From Cantharellus purpuraceus (taxonomy: Eukaryota; Basidiomycota; Agaricomycetes; Cantharellales; Hydnaceae), in assembly GCA_025174535.1 (NCBI GenBank), contig JALBUN010000023.1, positions 1,178,001 through 1,242,000 on the forward strand: a stretch of DNA of 64,000 nt, read 5' to 3'. Made by a program: the position numbers and the translations under genes. The notes beneath the pieces are model-generated. The model had not been told where the DNA came from, searched no databases, and saw only the letters and a program-made list of their open reading frames with translations. Below are positions 38,069 to 48,464 of this stretch, piece by piece (positions within the stretch are counted from its first letter, which is position 1; each line of letters starts with the position of its first letter).

Positions 38069-38596
38069 CCCCCTCGCGTGGATATTCTCCCCGCCAGGAT
38101 CCTTCTATTCTACTTTGACAAGGCTCATGCTCGTACAGTGCTGAAGACTAAACCCGTCAACGAGGCATTCTGCATCGGCGTCGGACAGTACCGACGTATC
38201 GTTGCGGATATGACAGCAACCACCGAGACTGAGCTGAGGGCGTTCATTCTCGCGGCTAGAGTCGTGAAGAATGTTTCTAGGCTTCGCAAGAAAGATCTCA
38301 TCACGGCGCTCATCTTGGGTGACTATCGGAAGGTTACTGCTGAGAAGACTAGGATCACTGCGCTCCATGCCAGGCTTGAGATGAAGACTGAGGAACTCAG
38401 GGCGAAGGTTAGCGAGCTCAAGTGTCCCGAGATAGGGCTGGCGTCTATGAATTCGTCCGTAGAGGGAAATGCCATGATAAAATTCAAGAGACACAGAGCT
38501 AGCATACTATCAGCGGGACGGGTTCTCGGGGAACCGCACCCGCATCGTTATCCCACTCGCTACTCGCTGACATGTAGTGTCGAAGGGGAGTCTTAG
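38069..38596 (+). CDS. Uncertain ORF, coiled-coil-like, unrecognised
   Basis: Open frame without a recognised family. From about codon 45 it reads smoothly (DMTATTETELRAFILAARVV, KNVSRLRKKDLITALILGDY) with a Leu/Lys/Glu-rich helical stretch (ALHARLEMKTEELRAKVSEL). This suggests a coiled coil. The first ATG in this frame is at about 38209, and the open frame extends upstream without an ATG, so an upstream exon is likely if the gene is real. The C-terminal part is basic. It may be a lineage-specific gene or a decayed fragment. Confidence 0.35.
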   Translation, partial: PPRVDILPARILLFYFDKAHARTVLKTKPVNEAFCIGVGQYRRIVADMTATTETELRAFILAARVVKNVSRLRKKDLITALILGDYRKVTAEKTRITALHARLEMKTEELRAKVSELKCPEIGLASMNSSVEGNAMIKFKRHRASILSAGRVLGEPHPHRYPTRYSLTCSVEGES

Positions 38597-38968
38597 CTGA
38601 GCTTTCTTGTCGCAAGCGTCTATGTCGGTCATGCATCAGTGCTCTGGTCTCTATCGCTTGCTCGAGTGTACTGGTAGTTACCTGCTGGAACAATCGCTGC
38701 TTATACTTCTGGTTACAAACTTTTGCCCTAGCCGTTGAGAGCTGAGTCTTTTAGAGTCTTTTAGCATAAATGTATACAAATTAGCCTTCTGAACGAGTTG
38801 GAACTCTGTATGCGACCGACGTCACTTCCGATAGTCCTTCTGATAGTCCTTGTCATTTTGAAGAGTGCAACTGGCACTGAACAATGGAAACGACCAGTGT
38901 TGTAATGCGGTGGGTGAAGTATGCATTTGTAGGATGAGGATCTAGAATTGTTTGTATGCGTGTCGTAT
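38597..38968. other. Intergenic, nothing recognised
   Basis: A short tandem duplication (gagtcttttagagtctttta near 38743-38762, then tagtccttctgatagtcctt near 38832-38851) is the only structure noticed. Confidence 0.4.
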
Positions 38969-39680
38969 TCAACATCTCACTACTAGTTGGACAAAGCCTC
39001 CGTCGAACTCCCACCACTCTTCAACGACAACGAAACCCTCATTGCGCACGCGACGAATGAGCACGTCTGCGAAAGACCATATGGATGCTGGCTCGACGGT
39101 GGGCTTCATAAGCCATGTGCCTAAGGCCCGGGAAATCTCTTCACGACCCTCGTGCACGGCAGAATGATTAAGATCGGCAGATGGGAGATCAGGGAGACGG
39201 ATCAGAATAGTTCGGAGTGCCGTCGTAAGTGGTAGTTGACCAATTCGTGGAGAAAGGAGGGGAAGGAGTAGATCAAGCTGGGCAGCAGCGGCCTTGAAGC
39301 ATGCGCAGGGATCCCATCGGTATTCTCTGGAGAAGTGTGGGCTCACTGCAGTACTCAAGTTGAGAAGGAACGGGTGCTCACTCATCGAAACCACGCACCC
39401 AGACCTGGATGCCAAAGGAAGCGAGATGGGAAAGACTGCGCAGGTCTTCCCGTGCTTTCTCTGTGGTACTGAGCGGAATCCGGACACCACCGCCGCCATA
39501 AAACGACGCGGTGTCTAGATCGGGATTCCCTGCTGCGACGAGGGAGCTAGCTGGCGCAGGAGCTGGTTGTGGAAGACCGGGGGCGGTATTTGCGTGTGGT
39601 GGCGACGCGGCGAAAGTTGCGGGAAGAGAGTTTGGATGAGCTTCATATGCCGGTAAGGGAGGAGGATCAAGGCTTGACAT
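38969..39680 (-). CDS. Unrecognised protein, two exons, Pro-rich N-terminus
   Basis: About 219 residues. Exon 1 starts MSSLDPPPLPAYEAHPNSLP, is Pro/Ala-rich, then reads STTEKAREDLRSLSHLASFG and IQVWVRGFDE. A GT-AG intron (gtgagc...tctccag) joins it in phase to EYRWDPCACFKAAAAQLDLL. It continues ISRALGTWLMKPTVEPASIW and FVVVEEWWEFDGGFVQL. The splice removes an alternative read-through and keeps one frame, and the composition looks like real coding sequence. I do not recognise a domain. It diverges from the Hsp90 gene with 405 bp between start codons, and the Hsp90 heat-shock element lies about 160 bp from its own start, so heat induction is possible but unproven. Confidence 0.6.
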
Positions 39681-39838
39681 TGGGTCACGTGGCGTTGATT
39701 TCAGCGGAACCCGTTGAGCAGCAACATATACGCCCCAAGGGAGCTCAGAGATGGCGGTTTCGAAGCTTGTTCTGAATTTGCTGGCTATAGCTCGTCGTCG
39801 TCGTTGTCATCAAGTCTCTGGAGCAGGCTACGAGTGGG

Positions 39839-39863
39839 CGAATCTTCTCGAAGGTTCCAGAAG
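39839..39863. promoter_or_regulatory. Heat-shock element, five contiguous perfect units
   Basis: Alternating GAA and TTC cores at 39840, 39845, 39850, 39855 and 39860 form five uninterrupted 5 bp nGAAn/nTTCn units, the binding site for trimeric Hsf1. It sits about 225 bp upstream of the Hsp90 start and about 160 bp upstream of the divergent unrecognised gene. Confidence 0.9.
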
Positions 39864-39931
39864 GCGCAACTGGCGAAAGGGAGACTAGAGTACGGGCGCT
39901 TAGAAAGTGCTGGAAACTAAAAACGATGATA

Positions 39932-39938
39932 TATAAAA
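39932..39938 (+). promoter_or_regulatory. TATA box of the Hsp90 gene
   Basis: A perfect tataaaa lies about 150 bp upstream of the start codon and 70 bp downstream of the heat-shock element, a normal layout for an inducible promoter. A C/T-rich stretch follows (39950-40010), typical of fungal transcription starts. Confidence 0.7.
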
Positions 39939-40085
39939 CACGCGTGTGCTGCCACTTCTTGTTCCCTTCTTCGTCTTTCTCCACTCTCTTCACACGCCAC
40001 CCATCTTCATAACTAGCACCCGTATGTACCTCTCTTCATCTCCTTTCCTGTACTCACTCCCTAACCAGCACCCACACTCTAAAAA

Positions 40086-42630
40086 ATGTCGGAAAGCTTT
40101 GGATTCCAGGCAGAAATCAGTCAACTTCTTGACTTGATTATCAGTGCGTACATCCTCCATAGTGTGCTGTTTCATAACCCACATGTCCTCCAGACACCTT
40201 CTACTCCAACAAGGAGATCTTTCTTCGGGAACTCATTTCTAACGCTTCGGATGCTATCGACAAAATCCGCTATGCCTCCCTAACTGACCCCACCGTCCTC
40301 GACTCTTGCAAGGACTTTTTCGTTCGTATCATTCCCAACAAGGAAGAGAAGATGCTCATCATTCGCGATACTGGTGTTGGTATGACCAAGGCCGACCTTG
40401 TCAACAATCTTGGTACCATTGCCAAGTCAGGCACCAAGGTCTGTTTAAATTTTGCGTTGCACTGTCTATGTCCTAACGTCCATCCCACAGGCATTCATGG
40501 AGGCTTTGAACTCTGGTGCCGACGTCTCTATGATCGGTCAATTTGGTGTCGGTTTCTACTCTGCGTACCTCGTTGCAGAACGTGTGCAAGTCATCACCAA
40601 GCACAATGATGACGAGCAATACATTTGGGAGTCAGCAGCTGGTGGCACTTTCACCGTCACCCCTGACACCGTCAACCCTCCTCTCGGTCGTGGAACCGAG
40701 CTCCGTCTGTACTTGAAGGAGGACCAGCTTGAGTACCTTGAGGAAAAGAAGATCAAAGATATTGTGAAGAAGCACTCCGAGTTCATCTCGTACCCTATCC
40801 AATTGGCAGTCACCAAGGAAGTTGAGAAGGTAGGTGGTTCACTCTGGTCTGGCATCATATATGCTCACAATGGGTTATTGCAGGAGATTGAGGACGACGA
40901 GGCAGCCGTGGAGGAGGAAGAAAAAGCTGATGAGGAGCAGCCCAAGATCGAGGAGGTTGAGGATGAGGAAGACAAGCCTAAAGACAAAAAGACAAAGAAG
41001 GTCAAGGAGACGACCGTCGAAAACGAGGAGCTCAACAAGACCAAGCCATTGTGGACACGCAACCCCTCTGACATTACACCCGAGGAGTACGGCTCGTTCT
41101 ACAAGAGTCTGAGCAACGACTGGGAAGACCATCTTGCCGTCAAGCACTTCTCTGTTGAAGGTCAGCTTGAATTTAAGGCCATCCTCTTTGTTCCGAAGCG
41201 GTTAGTGTTCAAGTCGCTCCCGTATCAATGCTTTGCAACTCAATGTTTGTTCCAGGGCACCATTTGACCTCTTCGAGACCAAGAAGAAACGCAATAATAT
41301 CAAGCTCTACGTCCGTCGCGTGTTCATCATGGACGACTGCGAAGACCTCATTCCCGAGTACCTCAACTTTGTTAAGGGTACGCATGGTTTACCGTCTGAT
41401 TCGGACATCCATTGATCCATTGTACAGGTATCGTCGACTCTGAGGATTTGCCCCTCAACATCTCACGTGAAACCCTCCAACAAAACAAGATCCTAAAGGT
41501 CATTCGCAAAAATATTGTTAAGAAGTGCATGGAGTTGTTCTCCGAGATCCAGGAGGACAAGGAGAACTTCGGCAAGTTCATTGAGGGTAAGTTTGAAACA
41601 GTCTTCTTATCGTGCTACTTACTCATCGTGCACCTCAGCGTTTGGTAAGAACATCAAGCTTGGTATCCACGAAGACGCCCAAAACCGTTCGAAACTGGCT
41701 GAATTCCTCCGCTTCTACTCGACCAAGTCGACCGAAGAATTAACCTCCTTCAAGGGTGAGTGCAGCTGATTTCCTTGATTTGCGTTGCATACTTATGACT
41801 GTTCAGACTACATCACTCGTATGCCGGAGGTTCAAAAATCCATCTACTATCTTACCGGCGAGTCATTGGCGTCTGTCAAGGAGTCGCCCTTCCTAGAGGT
41901 GCTCAAGAAGAAAGGCTTCGAGGTATTGCTCCTCGTCGACCCCATCGATGAGTACGCTGTCACCCAGCTCAAAGAGTTCGAAGGCAAGAAGCTCGTGTGT
42001 GTTACCAAGGAGGGCCTCGAGTTGGAGGAGACTGAGGAGGAGAAGAAGAGCCGCGAGGAGGACGTCAAGCAGTACGAGGAACTGTGCAAGACCATCAAGG
42101 AGGCGCTCGGTGACAAGGTTGAGAAGGTTGTCGTCTCGAACCGTATCACCGACTCGCCATGTGTGCTTGTCACCGGTCAGTTCGGTTGGAGTGCAAACAT
42201 GGTCAGTGGTTCGCTACATGGTTAATCAACGTTCTGATACCGACTGTGATTCTAGGAGCGTATCATGAAAGCGCAAGCACTTCGTGATTCATCAATGTCA
42301 TCGTACATGGCATCGAAGAAGACTCTTGAGCTTAACCCGCATAACCCGATCATTAAGGAGTTGAAGCGAAAAGTGGCTGCTGACGCTGCGGACAAGTCTG
42401 TGCGGGACTTGACATACCTGCTGTTCGAGACTGCTTTGCTCACCTCTGGGTTTGTGCTCGACGAGCCGACGCACTTTGCCAAGCGTATCCACCGTATGAT
42501 CTCGCTGGGCTTGGACGTGGACGAGGAGGAGCCTCCTGCTGCTGCTGCTGCTGCCACCGAGGGTGCGGAGGCTGAAGCAGCACCATCAGCGGAGGGCGCG
42601 TCGGCGTCTGCTATGGAGGAGATTGACTAG
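40086..42630 (+). CDS. HSP90: Cytosolic Hsp90 chaperone
   Basis: ATP-dependent cytosolic chaperone of about 700 residues with eight introns. The N-terminal GHKL ATPase shows [74 protein letters not shown] and [20 protein letters not shown] Glu/Lys-rich charged linker follows (near 40885-41040). The middle domain has [59 protein letters not shown]. The C-terminal dimerisation domain includes [17 protein letters not shown] and [10 protein letters not shown]. The protein ends in MEEID rather than the usual MEEVD that docks TPR co-chaperones. The start at 40086 is fixed by the family N-terminus [11 protein letters not shown] heat-shock element and TATA box lie upstream. Confidence 0.97.
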
Positions 42631-43211
42631 GAGCGGATGGCTGTGAGTTAGAGTGTATGGGTTGACTCGCGTAGTTTTTCTTTTATCACTACTTTTCTTT
42701 ACTATGTTTTGGCATACGCTACTCTAAACCAAAAACACTACATATATTAGGCCAAACCATGGAGTGAATACTTGAGCTTTTGAAGCACACATTGAACTGA
42801 AGAGCGTGAGCGGAACACGACATTATATACCCGCGGAAGTTTCAGGTGGTCACTCCATTGTGGAGAGTCCAACCGAGAGGCAAATCCCGATGCTGTTCAA
42901 GTTGAAACGTTGAGCTGTGCAGACTCAGTATTATCTATTCATGGAGTACACTTGCAAAGTGAATCCCCAGCAAGAACAGAAAAGCCAATTTTTGCGGCAC
43001 TGAAGGTAAAATGGAGTGAAGCAGGCAGCCTGTGCAAAGTTTCAAATGCGGCACTACAGGTAAAGGGGAATCCGCCGAATGAGGATGGAAGCTACCGGGG
43101 CAGCCTGTGGGTGCAAGTGTGCCCACTTTCACACACCGCCCCAAAAGTTCTTGTCATCCTCTGCTGCGTTCCGCGCATTTGTTCCCCTCCATTTACTTTG
43201 GCATCTCACGA
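42631..43211. other. Hsp90 3' flank and ribosomal P1 promoter
   Basis: Contains an imperfect direct repeat upstream of the P1 gene. tgcggcactgaaggtaaa (42990-43007) followed by ggcagcctgtg recurs as tgcggcactacaggtaaa (43048-43065) followed by ggcagcctgtg (about 43101). No gene is seen. Confidence 0.55.
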
Positions 43212-43790
43212 AATGGTAAGTACCCGTATCCAGCTTCCGAGCAGTCCCTATGCAGTGCCGTCGGTCGAGTTTATCGAGAAAAGGCGGTGGATGTCGAGGG
43301 CGTTGTCTGGATGAGGCATGGAGCTGATGACCGTTGCTGCCACAGGCCAACTCTGAACTCGCGACCACATACGCGGCCCTCATCCTCGCTGATGACGGCA
43401 TTGAAATCACCGTACGTCCCAACGTGCCAGATAAACGCGTTGTCATATTAATCCTGATGTGGCAGTCTGACAAAATTGTTGCTCTTACATCGGCCGCTGG
43501 TGTTGACGTAGAACCCATCTGGGCGTCGTTATTGGCCAAGGCACTTGAGGGCAAGGATGTAAAAGACTTGCTATCGAATGTCGGCGCCGGTGGTGGTGCT
43601 CCTGCGGTAGGCGGCGGCGCACCTGCGGCGGCTGGTGGTGCACCGGCAGAAGCGGCGGCAGAGACGAAGGAGGAAAAGAAGGAGGAAGAAAAGGAGGAGT
43701 CCGACGACGACATGGTACGCAGCTGCCTTTGATCATAGCCGGTTTAGTTGACCATCTCTTCCTGTTTAGGGCTTTGGTCTATTCGACTGA
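43212..43790 (+). CDS. RPLP1: 60S acidic ribosomal protein P1
   Basis: Stalk protein of the cytosolic large ribosomal subunit, about 110 residues, which recruits translation GTPases. Exon 1 codes only for the ATG (43212-43214), followed at once by a gtaagt donor. Exon 2 gives [20 protein letters not shown]; exon 3 gives [20 protein letters not shown] and [20 protein letters not shown]. An Ala/Gly/Pro hinge follows, then the acidic [11 protein letters not shown] final intron (gtacgc...gtttag) joins the universal P-stalk tail GFGLFD, stopping at 43788-43790. Without that splice the tail would read VRSCL, which no P1 protein has. Three introns in all. Confidence 0.95.
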
Positions 43791-44087
43791 GTGGTTGGCG
43801 TTTTGTGGTTTTTGCTCTCTGGCCCATTTCCTTCCGCATCTCTCTATCTACATTCATATGGTTACACACTGTATGCACCCACCGCACACCCACAACCAAA
43901 AGTCCAAAGCACATGTTCCGCAAGCTATATGCACGTCTGAGATCATTGATTATTGCGACTATTACGGATAAATACATGTCTATGCTGTTTGCAGCAGCGC
44001 CGTAAGACGACGCAGCTAGTAGTTTCCAAGACGTGCAAGCTACACACCGCGACTCCGATCCGTGGTGTACCTTTTCACAGCCTAGTC

Positions 44088-45086
44088 ATGTCTACTTCCA
44101 CAAAACTCGCACTGGCTCCAGTTGAGAATGATCCTGAAGCCCATGAGAAGCTACACGTTCACGACGTATATGACGAGATCGCTCCCCACTTCTCTTCTAC
44201 TCGCTACAAGGTTCGAAGTGGCACTTGTTCATTATAACCTACGTCCTCCTCAACCGCTCTTCCTTCCACACAGCCCTGGCCCATCATCGCAGAGTTTATT
44301 GCCTCCTTGCCACCTGGATCTGTTGGCCTAGACTCTGGAACCGGCAACGGCAAGTATCTGCCTTTGCCTCTTGGCCGACCAGGCAGCGTATGGACAATAG
44401 GCCTTGACCGCAGTCGCAATCTCCTCCAGATTGCGCAAAATGCTGGTGGCAAATTGAGGGAGGTCGTACTGGGCGATGCCCTGTCGTGTGGATGGAGATC
44501 TGGGGCCTTTGTCCGTGCTCAATCGTGATCAAATTCTCTCACCACCCCTCAATAAGTTTTAATAATAGGATTATGCAATATCGATTGCCACTATTCATCA
44601 CCTAGCTACTCCAATTCGCAGGAGGATCGCCATTGAAGTCAGTCAATTATACACATTGGCACCCTCCTGCGCTGATCGTCTGCAATGCAGACACTTTTGC
44701 GATGCATATCGCCATTTAATGGGCGGCTTCTTGTTTACGTCTGGGCTGTTGAACAAGATCATCTATCTAAGCGCGTTCTACCATCGACGGCAGGGGGGAA
44801 AGATGCCATCAAGGGTCAGGATGTCTTCGTACCCTGGGTGCTTTCCAAATCATTATTGAAATCTACGGACCAACAAGACCCCGAGGACGTTAGGGTGTTC
44901 AACAGGTATTACCACATGTTTGCCTCGGGCGAGCTGGAAGAACTCGCTCGCGAAGCTGCAGCCACTTTGGGCCTTGAAGTGGCCCCCCGGCCAGGCTCAG
45001 GCAGCACGCGGAAAGGGATGGAAATCGTTCGCTCCGGCTGGGAGAGATCAAATTGGTACATCGAAATTAAGCGTTGGGAAGTCTAG
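44088..45086 (+). CDS. TRM9: tRNA (uridine wobble) methyltransferase, Trm9 family
   Basis: S-adenosylmethionine-dependent enzyme of about 270 residues. In its family it completes mcm5U at the tRNA wobble position together with Trm112. Start MSTSTKLALAPVENDPEAHE, then EKLHVHDVYDEIAPHFSSTR. Across an intron comes PWPIIAEFIASLPPGSVGLD with the SAM loop SGTGNGKYL; the family usually has DVGCGNGKYL. GLDRSRNLLQIA and a short exon DYAISIATIHHLATPIRRR precede TLLRCISPFNGRLLVYVWAV. The C-terminus has FVPWVLSK, RVFNRYYHMFASGELEELA and WYIEIKRWEV. Three introns. The stop lies 72 bp from that of the convergent phosphoserine aminotransferase gene. Confidence 0.9.
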
Positions 45087-45158
45087 GGTTTTCCTGTCAA
45101 AGACCTCCAGCGATTTCCAGGCCCCAGGGCCGCTGGTGCCAGCCTCCTCGCTCGACCC

Positions 45159-46487
45159 TTAGCCCGACTTGCTGTGCAACGCATAGAACTCGTGGATGTA
45201 CTTGACCAGTTGCCGCACTTGCTCTTCTGTGACCGCATTATAGAGGGAGACGCGGATACCTGGCAGTAGATTAAGGACACGTTGAACATGCTACAGAAGA
45301 TATCCTCACCTCCTACGGAGCTGCGTTTTGCGTGAGCGTCAACAGAATAACTGACATCGGTTTGAGACCTACCGATGTCCTTTTAGCTGTCTGAAGCCTC
45401 GTGCTTCTGCACCGTCCAAAAATTTCTGTTCGGCTCCTTCGTCCAACACCTCGAACGTGACATTCATCCAGCTTCTGCTACCTGGTTGTACTTTAAGCCT
45501 AATCACGCCCTTTTTCTCCCCTTCTTCCAATACGGCATAGAGCATCTCCGACTTGCGCCTGTTCATGTCCTCAAGCTGTTGCAGACCGCCATTGGCCCGG
45601 AAGCGTTCCAAGACCAGATCTGCAACATACATGGGGAACATGGGAGGCGTGTTGTAGAGACTTTCGGAATCTGCGAGCGTCTTGTATGCCAGCGTGTAGG
45701 GGACGGGTGCGGCGCCGAGCGCAGCGGCTGCGTCCGTGTCGACGAGCAGATCCTGGCGCACTATCAGGATAGTGAGGCCCGAGGGTCCGATATTCTTCTG
45801 TGCGCCTGCGTAAATGAGAGCATGCTCCGCTAGTCGGGGAATTGGGCGCGACATGAAGGAGGAGGAGTAGTCGGCTACAAGTGGGACGAGTTGTGTGTCT
45901 GGCAGAAGATGGAACGGAAATCCACTGGGGGAATTGGTCTCATGCGAGAACTGCACGCCGTCGACCGTCTCGTTGTCGCAGTAGTATACGAACGCCGGGG
46001 TTGGGGACACTTTCCACTTGTCGTGCGGCGGGATATGGTCGTACGAGTTGCCGTCCCTTGACGTGTTCTTGCCGTCAACGACCACGTTCACCCTTGCTGC
46101 GCCACACAGCCGTCGGGCTTCTTCTGCGGCCTTTTTGCTCCAGGAGCCAGTCACGACATAGTCCATGACGCGTTCGTCGTCGGGCACGCTGGGGTGGTGC
46201 ATATGATGCCGGGCGAGGAGGTTGAGCACTATGGCGGAAAATTGAGCAGACCCGCCACCTTGTGTGAAGAGGACAGCATGCGTCGGGGGAACACCCAGCT
46301 GGTGGCGGATAAGGGTCTCGAGGTGCTTGGTGAGAGCGCCAAACTCCTTTGAACGGTGGGAGAGCTCTGTGAGGCCGATGCCTGTTTGGTTGTAGTTCAA
46401 GAGACCCTTTGCGGCCTCCGTCAGCACACTGTCAGGCAGAGTCGATGGCCCGGCACCAAAATTGACGATTTCAAAACGTTCAGGCAT
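45159..46487 (-). CDS. SER1: Phosphoserine aminotransferase (SerC/SER1)
   Basis: Pyridoxal-phosphate enzyme of serine biosynthesis that converts 3-phosphohydroxypyruvate to O-phosphoserine, about 407 residues. Landmarks: FEIVNFGAGPSTLPDSVL, GIGLTELSHRSKEF, FTQGGGSAQFSAIVLNLL, VTGSWSKKAAEEA, CDNETVDGVQF, LVADYSSSFMSRPI, AGAQKNIGPSGLTILIV (PLP-binding Lys), NTPPMFPMYVADLVL. The end QLKGHR|SVGG|IRVSLYN depends on an 11 nt microexon at 45310-45320, and the last exon finishes YIHEFYALHSKSG. The start at 46487 (MPERFEIV) fits the family length; an in-frame ATG at 46550 would add 21 residues and cannot be excluded. All residues of the active site that I can check are present. Confidence 0.95.
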
Positions 46488-46964
46488 GGTTGACGGTCGG
46501 CCGTCGGCGTGACACACGCGCGTACCCGTTGAGTCACACGACGAGCTCACTCAAAAGTCACGCTATGAATCTGGACGCAAACCTGCGCGTAAACATTTTC
46601 TTGAGAGAGACTAAAGTAGCTAGAAAACACAACAAAGCTGAGGATCCGTAGGGTATGTGAAGTATGGGGCGGGCGAAGCCGAACAACAAAACGCGCAAAC
46701 AAGCATAGAATATTCCAAAGTGCAAAGCATAGGCGAGAGGAGATCATCGGGTGATTAGAAGGGCTAGAGAGGCATGTGAAGGAGTATCCGTGCAGAGAAG
46801 AGATTGTATAGTATCTAGAAATGTCCAGAAATAAATCACGTCGGGATTGATACAGTGGGGGGTGACGTGTCGCGTGGCGGGACGGTGCTCGTGCGAGTAT
46901 AGGCGTGAACAATCGTGTGGGGGTCGAATAGTCGGCCACCGCATATCGTGACAAGAAGTTAGAT
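46488..46964. other. Upstream region of phosphoserine aminotransferase
   Basis: Also the 3' flank of the minus-strand disordered protein. Long minus-strand frames here are GC-rich read-through of that gene in other frames. No separate gene is supported. Confidence 0.45.
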
Positions 46965-47570
46965 CTAGGCTTGATGGTGAGAATGGGGTGGGGGTGAGTG
47001 CGAGGGGTATGGCGAAGACGATGGCGAAGCGATCGTCCACGGAATGCTGCTGGTCCAGACATGGGGATGGGATTCCAAAGAGCATGAGGATGATATGGAG
47101 GGACGTGGAGGCGGGGTCGCTGGGAGCTGGCTGGGCTGGACAGAGAAGAGCTGGAAAGCAGAGACTGCAGGTGGGGTCCACCGGCCCAGGGGCGACCGGC
47201 TACGCACGAGAGCGGGCGAGGACTCGCGGGGAGACAGGCTTGTGGTACAGACGCGCTTGACTTTGGTCGGGCGTCTGTTTTTAGGGGTTCGTCGCGGCGG
47301 TGGCGAATGACTCGAGCGTTCAGAGGCGGGGGTGACTGACATGTCGCAGGGGAGGAAGGACATGGGAGATGCGGCACGGTTGGGTGGGGTGGTGGGCTCG
47401 ACACCCACCGTGGGGGGGAAACGTTGAGGGGGGTCGGGACAGCCTCGAAAGGGGGCACGACGGCTGGCGCGACGACGAAGACGTTGTGAGGCTGTTTCGA
47501 GGCGGCCTTCTACAAGGTCCTCGGTGACCTCGAGGGGTCTCTTTTTGATAAACGTGCGTGGGGACGACAT
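46965..47570 (-). CDS. Unrecognised Pro/Ser/Arg-rich, probably disordered protein
   Basis: 201 residues in one exon: MSSPRTFIKKRPLEVTEDLV then RLETASQRLRRRASR. A long Pro/Ser/Arg stretch with repeated SP motifs follows (SPPPRRTPKNRRPTKVKR, TSLSPRESSPALVRSRSPLG). It is basic and without predicted fold; a nuclear or regulatory role is only a guess. A splice acceptor (ttttttctccag) lies six bases upstream of the ATG, suggesting a 5' UTR intron. Three overlapping frames are open here because the DNA is GC-rich, so the choice of frame rests on the ordered-looking N-terminus. Confidence 0.5.
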   Translation of the reverse strand: MSSPRTFIKKRPLEVTEDLVEGRLETASQRLRRRASRRAPFRGCPDPPQRFPPTVGVEPTTPPNRAASPMSFLPCDMSVTPASERSSHSPPPRRTPKNRRPTKVKRVCTTSLSPRESSPALVRSRSPLGRWTPPAVSAFQLFSVQPSQLPATPPPRPSISSSCSLESHPHVWTSSIPWTIASPSSSPYPSHSPPPHSHHQA

Positions 47571-48464
47571 TTCCTGGAGAAAAAAGTGTCAACGACGCGA
47601 CGGGGACGCGTCAAAGGGAAGACGGACCTCGTCGGAGGACTCTGCTTGTGGGCATGGCAAGGGCGATGCGGGGGATGTGAGAAACTGTCCTGGGGAGAAT
47701 GGGGATGGTTGGAGACGGGGAGACATGGCCTGAGGGGAATGCATGGCAGGGGACGAGACATTCATGAGTTTAATAGAAAGAGTGTACAATGGAGGAGGCG
47801 GAAACGAATGGCCTAGGGCAAATCCTTGACGGCGACCGATTTATAACAAGAGAAGGTAGAGTATAGGGGGCGCCGAGTGGCTGGATTTGATCGCGTGGCG
47901 GTCCTTTTTATGCGTCGTCAAGAGGCCAAACAATAACCGCGGGAAGATCCCGGATCGTGGGAAGATGCCGAATGGGGGGGACCCTGAGCAGCCTTGAGGC
48001 TACGAATGCTGTTAGCAGCGACAATCCCCCAGCGCCGTGCAACGCCGCGGCGGCGGGCGGAGATGACATTGCGGCGCCCAAAGGCAGAGTGTGACCCCTG
48101 ACTCCGCGGCTCCGGGACACGCCCCAAACGCGCGGAGGACGCGGCGGGGGAACGACTGTCGACGGCGCAAACCTCTGCATTACATACGCCACGCGTCTCG
48201 ATCGCCATTGGCGGCGATCAGCCATCCAACTTTCGCGTTATATCCCACAGGAATTCATCATACTGGCAAGACATCCGCGGCTGCCCACAAAGCACAATCC
48301 TGCAGTGGCCTATAGGTCCTCACAAAACTGCCGATTATGAGAGACAAGATACAGCAAGCAGTGGGACAAACGACAGCCACAACCACCAATGGCCCTTGAC
48401 CACAGATAACGCGGCGCACCAATCGCAGAAAGCGACGAGTGCATCGCAACGGGAAACTCACGGC
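47571..48464. other. Divergent intergenic region, GC-rich
   Basis: Lies between the disordered protein gene (minus) and the septin gene (plus). Spurious frames are open on both strands near 47900-48225 because of high GC. No domain is seen. Confidence 0.45.

Noticed and set aside
45159..46550. Upstream start for phosphoserine aminotransferase at 46550
   Set aside because: Adds 21 residues rich in Ser/Cys not expected in the family; the start at 46487 fits the conserved N-terminus.
47900..48225. Long GC-rich frames between the disordered protein and the septin
   Set aside because: High GC removes stop codons on several frames at once; none carries a domain.
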